Shown here: positions 14,681 through 21,941 of the stretch, one piece after another
Position numbering within the stretch: position 1 is the stretch's first letter
How the letters are laid out: the number at the start of each line of letters is the position of its first letter
Source of the DNA: DASWOJ01 sp964242415
GTDB taxonomy: Bacteria; Pseudomonadota; Alphaproteobacteria; Acetobacterales; Acetobacteraceae
DNA length: 21,941 nucleotides
Assembly: GCA_964242415.1 (NCBI GenBank)
Contig: CAXTAT010000048.1
Location: 1 to 21,941, forward strand
Direction of reading: 5' to 3'
Position numbers and translations under genes: made by a program
The notes under the pieces: model-generated
The model's input: the letters and a program-made list of their open reading frames with translations, nothing else
Told to the model about the DNA's origin: nothing
Database searches by the model: none

Positions 14681-15421
14681 CTAAACCCGTCGCAATGCCG
14701 CGATGTAGTTCACCGCCAGATCCGCCCCCGACCGCCACTCCCACCGCATCAGGTCGAACACCATCCCGCTGACCGCCTCCACCCGGAACCCGGCTGGCGC
14801 CGCCAGCGCCCCCAGCTCCGCCGGGGTCACGAACTGCCGCCAGTCGTGCGTTCCCACCGGCAGCAGCCGCAGCATGTACTCCGCCCCCAGCTTCGCCACC
14901 GCCAGCGAGCGCAGGGTGCGGTTCAGCGTGGACACGAACAGCAGCCCGTCCGGCTCGGTCAGCCGGGCCAGCAGCCGCAGAAAGGCGCCGGGATCGGCGA
15001 CATGCTCGATCACTTCCAGCGCCGTGATGACCGGGAACTGCGCGCCCTCACCGGCCAGGTCCTCCGCCGTGCCCATGCGATAGGCCAGCGGCAAGCCACG
15101 CCCTGCGGCATGGCGACGCGCCGCCTCGATCGCCGCCCCGGCGGCGTCCAGCCCCAGCACGTCGTGCCCCAGCCCGGCCAGCGCCTCCGCCGCCAGCCCG
15201 GCGCCGCAGCCGATGTCCAGCAGGCGCCCGATGCTGCCACGGACCGGCCCGCCGAACCGCGCCTGGATGCGCCGGTCGATCCAGCCCACCCGCAACGGAT
15301 TCATGTCGTGCAGGGCGCGCATCGGTCCCTTCGGGTCCCACCACCGCGCCGCCATCGCGTCGAACTGCGCGATTTCTGCTGGGACCGCTGATCCCGCCTC
15401 CCTGGATTGCGCATCCGCCAT
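14681..15421 (-). CDS. ubiG: Ubiquinone biosynthesis O-methyltransferase UbiG
   Basis: A 246-residue SAM-dependent methyltransferase catalysing both O-methylations of ubiquinone synthesis. Motif I is LLDIGCGAGLAAEAL (67-81), followed by LGLDAAGAAIEAAR (89-102), EVIEHVADP (136-144) and LFVSTLNRT (161-169). The N-terminal FDAMAARWWDPKGPMRALHDMNPLR (20-44) is highly characteristic of UbiG. ATG 15421 begins the usual short leader; the open frame runs 24 codons further upstream into the divergent promoter. It is divergent from lysC with 89 bp between starts, an order common in Rhodospirillales. Confidence 0.95.
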   Translation of the reverse strand: MADAQSREAGSAVPAEIAQFDAMAARWWDPKGPMRALHDMNPLRVGWIDRRIQARFGGPVRGSIGRLLDIGCGAGLAAEALAGLGHDVLGLDAAGAAIEAARRHAAGRGLPLAYRMGTAEDLAGEGAQFPVITALEVIEHVADPGAFLRLLARLTEPDGLLFVSTLNRTLRSLAVAKLGAEYMLRLLPVGTHDWRQFVTPAELGALAAPAGFRVEAVSGMVFDLMRWEWRSGADLAVNYIAALRRV

Positions 15422-15510
15422 GTTGCCGCCCCGTCCGGTTCGGACGATATGTGACCCGGGCCGGCACATCCCGCAACGGGTGGCCAATTCCAAGGAGATA
15501 GCAGGCGAAG
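15422..15510. promoter_or_regulatory. Divergent ubiG/lysC promoter region
   Basis: The 89-bp gap between the two starts holds a dyad CGTCCG-GTT-CGGACG (15432-15446), close to the ubiG start. AAGGAG (15492-15497) is the likely ribosome-binding site for lysC, with a long 13-nt spacing. Promoter hexamers are not obvious. The dyad could be a regulator site or a 5' leader hairpin of ubiG. Confidence 0.4.
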
Positions 15511-16717
<1,207 letters not shown>

Positions 16718-16725
<8 letters not shown>

Positions 16726-17773
16726 CATCGCGATTCCCGACCTCCTGCCCGCCGATCCCGCTCAGGCCGAGCTGGACCGGCTGCAGGAGCGGGGCGCGCG
16801 GTTCCTGGGCAGCCAGGTGGCGATCATGGGCGGCGCGATGAGCTGGGTCAGCGAGCGCCACCTGGTGTCGGCGATCAGCAACGCCGGCGGCTTCGGCGTC
16901 ATCGCGGGGGGGTCCATGGGACCGCAGGCGCTGGCGGCCGAGATCGCCGGCACCCAGGCGCTCACCCGGCGGCCGTTCGGCGTCAACCTCATCACCATGC
17001 ACCCCCGCCTGCCGGACCTGATCGGGGTCTGCCTCGGTGCAGGCGTCAGCCACGTCGTGCTGGCGGGCGGCATCCCGACCGGCGCCGCAATCCGCCAGGT
17101 GAAGGACGGCGGGGCACGCGCGGTGTGCTTCGCCTCCGCCCTGGTCCTGGCCCAGCGCCTCGTGCGGTCCGGCGCCGACGCGCTGGTGATCGAGGGGTCG
17201 GAGGCCGGCGGGCACATCGGCCCGGTGTCGCTCGGGGTGCTGGCGCAGGAAGTCTTGCCACACATCCGCGAGGTGCCGGTGTTCGTGGCCGGCGGCATCG
17301 GCCGGGGCGAGGCGATCCTGGCCTTCCTGGAAATGGGTGCCGCCGGCGCGCAGCTCGGCACCCGCTTCGCCGCGGCGACCGAGAGCATCGCCCACCCCCG
17401 CTTCAAGCAGGCCATCATCCACGCCCGCGCCCGCGACGCGCTGCCCAGCGTGCAACTGGACCCGCGCTTCCCCGTCATCCCCGTCCGCAGCCTGGCCAAC
17501 GCGGGGACCGAGCGCTTCGTGCAGCGCCAGGCGGAGGCTCGCGCCCGCATGGAATCCGGCGAGCTGACCCGCGAGCAGGCGCAACTGCTGATCGAGCACT
17601 TCTGGTCCGGGGCGCTGCGCCGCGCGGTGATCGACGGCGACGTGGAGCATGGCTCCGTCATGGCCGGGCAGTCGGTCGGCATGGTCACCAGCGAGCAGCC
17701 GGCGGCGGACATCATCGCCGACCTCATCGCCCAGGCTCAGGCCGCCCTGCTGCTGCGGCGCGGCCCGCATTAG
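16718..17773 (+). CDS. Nitronate monooxygenase-like FMN oxidoreductase
   Basis: A 351-residue TIM-barrel flavoprotein of the nitronate monooxygenase/2-nitropropane dioxygenase family (also related to FabK). Conserved elements are IMGGAMSWVSERHLVSAISNAGGFGVI (36-62), the catalytic-His segment EGSEAGGHIGP (159-169, His166), FVAGGIGRG (189-197) and the phosphate-binding GAQLGTRF (210-217). It would oxidise alkyl nitronates such as propionate-3-nitronate, or act on an unknown substrate. ATG 16718 lies inside the last codons of lysC and its stop is 1 nt from the ptsP start, so it is firmly in the lysC-ptsP operon. A link with amino-acid or nitrogen regulation is suggested only by position. Confidence 0.9.
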
Positions 17774-17774
17774 G

Positions 17775-20030
17775 ATGACGCACCCTCGCCGGCTGCTGTC
17801 CCGCCTGCGGGAGATGATGGCCGTCGGTGTCCCCGTTGCTGGGCAGGGCGGGGCTGGGCAGGGGACCGGCGCCGCGCTGGCCGACCTGGTGCAGCTTGTG
17901 GCCGCCGAGATGGTGGCCGAGGTGTGCTCGGTCTATGCCATGCGCCCCGGCGACCTGCTGGAACTCGCCGCCACCGAGGGCCTGAACCCGGAGGCGGTCG
18001 GCCGCACCCGGCTGCGGGTGGGGGAGGGCATCGTCGGCATCGTCGCCGCCACCGGCACGCCGCAGAACCTGCCCGACGCGCAGAACCACCCCTCCTTCGC
18101 CTACCGGCCGGAAACCGGCGAGGACCCGTATGCCTCGCTGCTGGCGGTGCCGGTGCGCCGGGCCGGCCGGGTGCTGGGCGTGCTGGCGGTGCAGAACCGT
18201 GCGCCCCGCCGCTACGACGCCGACGAGGTGGAGATGCTGGAGACCGTCGCCATGCTGCTGGCAGAAGTGCTGGCCGCCGCGGGCGCGACCGACGGGGCGG
18301 AGCAGGGCCTCAGCGCCACCCTGCCCCGGCGGTTCCAGGCCGCGCCGTTCGCGCCGGGCATCGCCATCGGCCCCGTCGTGCTGCACGGCATGGGCGCCCC
18401 GCTGCGCCGCGTGCTGGCGCAGGACGCCGACCTGGAGATCGTCCGGCTGAACGTCGCCGTCGCCACCATGCGGCGGAACCTCGACGACCTGATCGAGACC
18501 AGCCTGCCCGCCGGCGACGCGCCGCGCGAGGTGCTGGAGGCCACCCGGCTGGTCTCGGCCGAGGGCGGCTGGATGCGCCGCGTGCGGGAGGCGGTGACCG
18601 GCGGGCTGGCCGCCGAAGCCGCGGTGCACCGCGTGATGAACGAATTGCGCGAGCGGATGCGCCGCATCGCCGACCCCTACTTGCGTGAGCGCCTTGCCGA
18701 CATGGAGGACTTGGCTGGCCGGCTGCTGTCGGCGCTGGACGGCGGCGGCGAAGTGCCGGCGATCCCGCAGGGCGCGATCCTGGTGGCCCGGCGGCTCGGC
18801 CCCGCGCAGTTGCTGGAGTGGCACGCCCGCGGCATTGGCGGCGTGGTGATCGAGGAGGGCAGCTCCGCCGGGCACGCCGCCATCCTGGCCCGCGCGCTGG
18901 GCCTGCCCGCGGTGGGCGGCGTGCGTGGGATACTGGACGCGGCGGAAGCCGGGGACTCCGCGGTGCTGGACGCCGAGGAGGGCCAGGTGATCCTGCGCCC
19001 CGAGGCCGAGGTCCGCCAAGGCTACGCCCGCGCGCTGGACACCCGCATCCAGTTGGAGGCCGGGTTCGCCGCGCAGAAGGGCCGCCCGGCCCGGACGGGG
19101 GACGGCGTGGCGCTGACGCTGATGCTGAACGTCGGGCTGGCGCGGGAGGTGGAGCAGCTCGACGGCACTGGCGCCGCGGGGATCGGCCTGTTCCGCACCG
19201 AGATCGCCATGCTGGCCCGCGGCGCGATGGCCGACGTGCCGGAGCAGGCGGCGATCTATGCCCGCGTGCTGGATGCCGCCGGGGACCGGCCCGTCCGGTT
19301 CCGCACGCTGGACCTGGGCGGCGACAAGATGCTGCCCGACGCGCCGGCGCAGGAGGAGGAGAACCCCGCCATGGGCTGGCGCAGCCTGCGCGTCGGCCTG
19401 GACCGCCCGGCGCTGATGCGGCGGCAACTACGCGCCCTGCTGCTGGCGGCGCAGGGGCGCAGCCTGTCGGTGATGTTCCCCATGGTCGCCACCGTCGCCG
19501 AGTTCCGCGCCGCCCGTGCGCTGCTGCTGCAGGAGGTGGAGCGGGTCCGCCCGGCGCCGGAACGCCTGCAGGTCGGCAGCATGATCGAGGTGCCGTCCCT
19601 GCTGTGGCAGTTGCCGGCGCTGATGGCGGAGGCCGATTTCGTGTCCATCGGCAGCAACGACCTGATGCAGTTCCTGTTCGCCGCCGACCGCGGCACGCCT
19701 GGCCTGGCGGCCCGTTACGACCTGTTGTCCCCGCCGGTCCTGGACATGCTGGACGCCGTGCAGGCGGTGGCCATGGCGGCGGGGGTGGAGGTGTCGGTGT
19801 GCGGCGAGCACGCCGCCCGGCCGCTGGAGGCGATGGTGCTGGCGGCGCTGGGCATCACGACGCTGTCGATGCCGGCGGCGAGCCTGCTGCGCTTGAAGGC
19901 GTTCATGGCGGGGGTGGACCTGGCGGGCCTGCGCGCGGTGCTGGGCGCGGCGCGGCGGCACGCGGCCGGGCAGGCCAGCCTGCGGGCGCCGTTGACGTCC
20001 TGGGCGCGGGAGCATGGGCTGGCGGTGTAG
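17775..20030 (+). CDS. ptsP: PEP-protein phosphotransferase of the nitrogen PTS (EI-Ntr)
   Basis: A 751-residue EI-Ntr that takes phosphate from PEP and passes it to the NPr protein of the regulatory nitrogen PTS. An N-terminal GAF domain (about 30-170; CSVYAMRPGDLLELAATEGL, VGEGIVGIVAATG, SLLAVPVRR, GVLAVQNR) senses small molecules, classically glutamine. The EI part follows: HPr-binding helices (about 190-320), the phosphohistidine swivel domain with EEGSSAGHAAILARALGLPAVGG (His367), and the PEP-binding barrel with GIGLFRTEIAML (469-480), GSNDLMQF (626-633) and catalytic Cys676 (VSVCGEHA). ATG 17775 is 1 nt after the preceding stop. Residue 366 before the active His is Gly rather than the usual Ser/Thr. 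NPr and EIIA-Ntr genes are not in the window. Confidence 0.95.
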   Translation: MTHPRRLLSRLREMMAVGVPVAGQGGAGQGTGAALADLVQLVAAEMVAEVCSVYAMRPGDLLELAATEGLNPEAVGRTRLRVGEGIVGIVAATGTPQNLPDAQNHPSFAYRPETGEDPYASLLAVPVRRAGRVLGVLAVQNRAPRRYDADEVEMLETVAMLLAEVLAAAGATDGAEQGLSATLPRRFQAAPFAPGIAIGPVVLHGMGAPLRRVLAQDADLEIVRLNVAVATMRRNLDDLIETSLPAGDAPREVLEATRLVSAEGGWMRRVREAVTGGLAAEAAVHRVMNELRERMRRIADPYLRERLADMEDLAGRLLSALDGGGEVPAIPQGAILVARRLGPAQLLEWHARGIGGVVIEEGSSAGHAAILARALGLPAVGGVRGILDAAEAGDSAVLDAEEGQVILRPEAEVRQGYARALDTRIQLEAGFAAQKGRPARTGDGVALTLMLNVGLAREVEQLDGTGAAGIGLFRTEIAMLARGAMADVPEQAAIYARVLDAAGDRPVRFRTLDLGGDKMLPDAPAQEEENPAMGWRSLRVGLDRPALMRRQLRALLLAAQGRSLSVMFPMVATVAEFRAARALLLQEVERVRPAPERLQVGSMIEVPSLLWQLPALMAEADFVSIGSNDLMQFLFAADRGTPGLAARYDLLSPPVLDMLDAVQAVAMAAGVEVSVCGEHAARPLEAMVLAALGITTLSMPAASLLRLKAFMAGVDLAGLRAVLGAARRHAAGQASLRAPLTSWAREHGLAV

Positions 20031-20348
20031 GGCCAGCCGCCCGAGGTTCCGCCGGTCATCCCGGGCCGGTGTGGGCGCGGCACTCCAGACGCGGCGTGGA
20101 CTGCCCAGGCCGCAATGGATTGCCGTTCCTGGACCGCCCCGCTGCAACGGCGGCTCGGGATGACACACGAAGGGGAAAAGCGTCGGTACCGGCCTGGATG
20201 CCGGACGTGTCGCTGCGGGACTCCTGGCACCCAACTTCGTTTCGAGCTATGAAAGGTCATGCAGGCCCGGTCTCCGGGTTGTGCGAAATGAATGGTGGAT
20301 GGCCCCTTGCAGTACAACCGGAATGCGGGGTTCCAGGAGCCGAACCTT
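20031..20348. other. Intergenic region upstream of the rodZ-like gene
   Basis: The 318-nt gap has no supported gene. Its first half is an interspersed repeat (20055-20164). The rest (20165-20348) must carry the promoter of the rodZ-like gene if it has its own, but no clear hexamers are seen. AGGAG (20335-20339) is the ribosome-binding site for ATG 20349. Confidence 0.5.
20055..20164. repeat. Interspersed intergenic repeat (GTCATCCCG type)
   Basis: GTCATCCCGGGCC (20055-20067) is mirrored by GGCTCGGGATGAC (20152-20164) with one mismatch, enclosing a CGCAATGGATTGCCG segment (about 20111-20125). The internal CAATCCA motif (read on the minus strand) and the overall 110-bp size resemble the repeat at 12686-12791, suggesting one family of non-coding elements with variable ends. 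Confidence 0.6.
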
Positions 20349-21329
20349 ATGGTGTCCGCCGCAGGCGACAACGGCCCGGCGCTGGGTGCGGCCCGCGTCG
20401 GCGCAGAGGTGCGTGCGGCCCGGCAGCGGCTCGGCTGGGCGCTGCCGGACGTGGCCGCCACCCTGCGCATCCGCCTGGAGTTCCTGGAGGCCATCGAGGA
20501 CGGGCGCGTGGCCGACCTGCCCGGCAACGCCTACGCCATCGGCTTCCTCCGCAGCTATGCCGCCATGCTGGGACTGGACGCCGCCGAGGTCGCCCGCCGC
20601 TTCCGTGCCGAGGCGCATGAGGTGAACCGCAAGACCGAGCTGGCCTTCCCCGTCCCGGTGCCCCAGCGCGGCGTCCCGGCCATGGCTGTGGTGCTGCTGG
20701 GCGTGGTGATCGCCGCCGGCGCCTATGTCGCCTGGTACCGCAGCTCCGGCGACGCGCGCACGACGGCGGAGGCGGTGCCTGCCGTGCCTGAGCGCCTGGC
20801 GCTGCTGGCCAACCGTGCGGCGCTGCCGTCCAACCCGTCGCCGCAGGTCGCCTCGATCCTGCCGCCGCCGTCGCCGCCGCCGACCGGACTGGCGCCGGCC
20901 GCAGCCGCTCCGATTGCGATGGCGCCCGTGGTCGCGCCCGTGGTCGCGCCCGTGGGCACGCCGGCGGTTGCGCCGCCGCCGGTGTCCCTGCCTGTGCCCG
21001 CTGCTGCGCTTCCATCGGCTGCCACGCCCGCCGTTCCCGAGGAAACCCGCGTCACCCTGCGGCTGAAGTCCGACGCCTGGATCCAGGTGCGCGGGCAGGG
21101 CCAGGTGCTGCTGAACCGCGTGATGCGCGGCGGTGAGACCTGGCCGGTGCCGCGCGGGATGCAGGTCATGTTGACGACCGGCAACGCCGGCGGTACGGAA
21201 CTGCTGGTGGATGGCGTGCCCGGCCCGTCCCTGGGCCCGCCCGGCGCCGTGCGGCGTGACGTGCCGGTTGATGGCGACGCGACCAAGCCCGCCGCCATCA
21301 ACCGGGCAGCCTCGCAACAGTCGCAGTAG
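20349..21329 (+). CDS. rodZ: RodZ-like cytoskeletal/HTH membrane protein
   Basis: A 326-residue RodZ-type protein, a bitopic inner-membrane protein that links MreB to the elongation machinery. The cytoplasmic N-terminus is a helix-turn-helix_25 domain (about 15-85; LGAEVRAARQRLG-like start, IRLEFLEAIEDGRVADLP, YAIGFLRSYA). One transmembrane helix is at 109-129 (VPAMAVVLLGVVIAAGAYVAW). A Pro/Ala-rich periplasmic linker (about 140-230) contains a 12-bp tandem DNA repeat. The C-terminal DUF4115 domain (about 233-300) has VTLRLKSDAWIQV and GGETWPVPRG. ATG 20349 is preferred over 20292 because AGGAG lies 9 nt upstream. It is followed 53 nt later by ispG, a common alphaproteobacterial order. Confidence 0.88.
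   Translation: MVSAAGDNGPALGAARVGAEVRAARQRLGWALPDVAATLRIRLEFLEAIEDGRVADLPGNAYAIGFLRSYAAMLGLDAAEVARRFRAEAHEVNRKTELAFPVPVPQRGVPAMAVVLLGVVIAAGAYVAWYRSSGDARTTAEAVPAVPERLALLANRAALPSNPSPQVASILPPPSPPPTGLAPAAAAPIAMAPVVAPVVAPVGTPAVAPPPVSLPVPAAALPSAATPAVPEETRVTLRLKSDAWIQVRGQGQVLLNRVMRGGETWPVPRGMQVMLTTGNAGGTELLVDGVPGPSLGPPGAVRRDVPVDGDATKPAAINRAASQQSQ
20922..20957 (+). repeat. Three tandem copies of a 12-bp repeat in rodZ
   Basis: GCGCCCGTGGTC occurs at 20922-20933 and 20934-20945, with a third copy at 20946-20957 differing by one base. It encodes successive APVV-type units in the Pro/Ala-rich periplasmic linker. Repeats in frame, so copy-number change would only lengthen or shorten the linker. Confidence 0.8.
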
Positions 21330-21382
21330 CCGCGGCCAGAGCCTATATATCGCGCGCCAGCCACCGGCGCCGGGGAGCGACC

Positions 21383-21941
21383 ATGAGTTATCGACCGTAT
21401 CAGCAAATCCAGCGCCGCCGGTCGCGGCAAATCCACGTCGGCTCCGTGCCGGTGGGCGGCGATGCGCCGATCACCGTGCAGACGATGACCAATACCCTGA
21501 CGACGGACGTGCCCGGCACGGTCGCGCAGATCCGCCGCGCCGAGGATGCCGGCGTCGATATTGTCCGCGTCTCCTGCCCGGACCGGGAAAGCGCGCTGGC
21601 CCTGAAGGACATCGTGCCGCAGGTCGGCGTGCCGATCGTGGCCGACATCCATTTCCACTACAAGCGCGCCATCGAGGCCGCGCAGTCCGGCGCCGCGTGC
21701 CTGCGCATCAACCCCGGCAACATCGGCAGCGCCGACCGGGTGCGGGAGGTCGTGCGGGCGGCAAAGGACCACAACTGCTCAATGCGGATCGGCGTCAATG
21801 CGGGGTCATTGGACCGGCATTTGCTGGAGAAGTATGGCGAGCCGAACCCGGAGGCGCTGGTCGAAAGCGCCTTGGAGCACGCCAAAATCCTGCAGGACCA
21901 CGACTTCCACGAGTTCAAGATCAGCGTGAAGGCGTCCGACG
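21383..21941 (+). CDS. ispG: 4-hydroxy-3-methylbut-2-en-1-yl diphosphate synthase (IspG/GcpE), 5' part
   Basis: The first 186 codons of ispG, cut by the right edge of the window. IspG is the iron-sulfur enzyme of the MEP isoprenoid pathway that converts methylerythritol cyclodiphosphate to HMBPP. The N-terminal TIM-barrel part is clear: VGSVPVGGDAPITVQTMTNT (20-39), DIVRVSCPDRESA, PIVADIHFHYKRA, CLRINPGNIG and MRIGVNAGSLDRHLLEKYG. The iron-sulfur cysteines lie in the missing C-terminal part. ATG 21383 has GGGGAG 5 nt upstream. An AT-rich patch TATATA (about 21344-21349) in the short gap after rodZ could be a -10 of its own promoter. Confidence 0.96.
   Translation, partial: MSYRPYQQIQRRRSRQIHVGSVPVGGDAPITVQTMTNTLTTDVPGTVAQIRRAEDAGVDIVRVSCPDRESALALKDIVPQVGVPIVADIHFHYKRAIEAAQSGAACLRINPGNIGSADRVREVVRAAKDHNCSMRIGVNAGSLDRHLLEKYGEPNPEALVESALEHAKILQDHDFHEFKISVKASD

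Noticed and set aside
20281..20348. ATG at 20292 as the start of the rodZ-like gene.
   Set aside because: No Shine-Dalgarno precedes it and the extra 19 residues do not look like part of the HTH domain; ATG 20349 has AGGAG at good spacing.

Overview
The window is a stretch of high-G+C chromosome from an alphaproteobacterium, most likely Rhodospirillales/Acetobacteraceae. This rests on the dense, strongly G/C-ending codon use from about 2.7 kb onward, a class I PHA synthase, a UbiG/LysC/PtsP neighbourhood and a RodZ-IspG pair. The taxonomic call is an inference from gene content and order; no search was run. Twenty protein genes can be supported (one cut by the right edge). No rRNA, tRNA, CRISPR array or intact insertion sequence was seen.

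Layout. (1) 1-2.6 kb: an accessory-looking segment with less G/C-biased codons: an atypical short-chain dehydrogenase (134-1069), a TetR regulator (1228-1806, minus) and a divergent DUF4260 membrane protein (1898-2356). The TetR/DUF4260 pair lies between two GTGTCCG...CGGACAC inverted repeats. (2) 2.7-5.5 kb, minus strand: fluoride channel crcB, a glycosyltransferase resembling the exosortase/PEP-CTERM-associated sugar transferases, and a sugar-phosphate GHMP kinase overlapping it by 4 nt. (3) 5.7-9.07 kb, minus strand: a tightly overlapping three-gene operon of a BKACE/DUF849 beta-keto acid cleavage enzyme, a PcaB-like lyase and a zinc alcohol dehydrogenase. (4) 9.27-12.57 kb, plus strand, divergent from (3): both subunits of a 3-oxoacid CoA-transferase followed by PHA synthase phaC. 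(5) 12.98-15.42 kb, minus strand: ubiG, a cupin and a MetX-like alpha/beta hydrolase. (6) 15.51-20.03 kb, plus strand: lysC, a nitronate monooxygenase-like flavoprotein and ptsP, packed end to end. (7) 20.35 kb to the end, plus strand: rodZ-like gene and the 5' part of ispG.

The most interesting unit is (3)+(4). BKACE enzymes condense a beta-keto acid with acetyl-CoA and release acetoacetate plus a new acyl-CoA. If the substrate is beta-ketoadipate, as the PcaB-like neighbour hints, the products would be succinyl-CoA and acetoacetate, which are exactly the two substrates of the divergently encoded CoA-transferase. The resulting acetoacetyl-CoA is the precursor of the polyester made by PhaC. 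The window may therefore encode a compact route from an aromatic-type or other beta-keto acid into PHA storage. A 20-bp dyad sits in the shared divergent promoter region. The individual families are well supported; the joined pathway and its substrate are inference.
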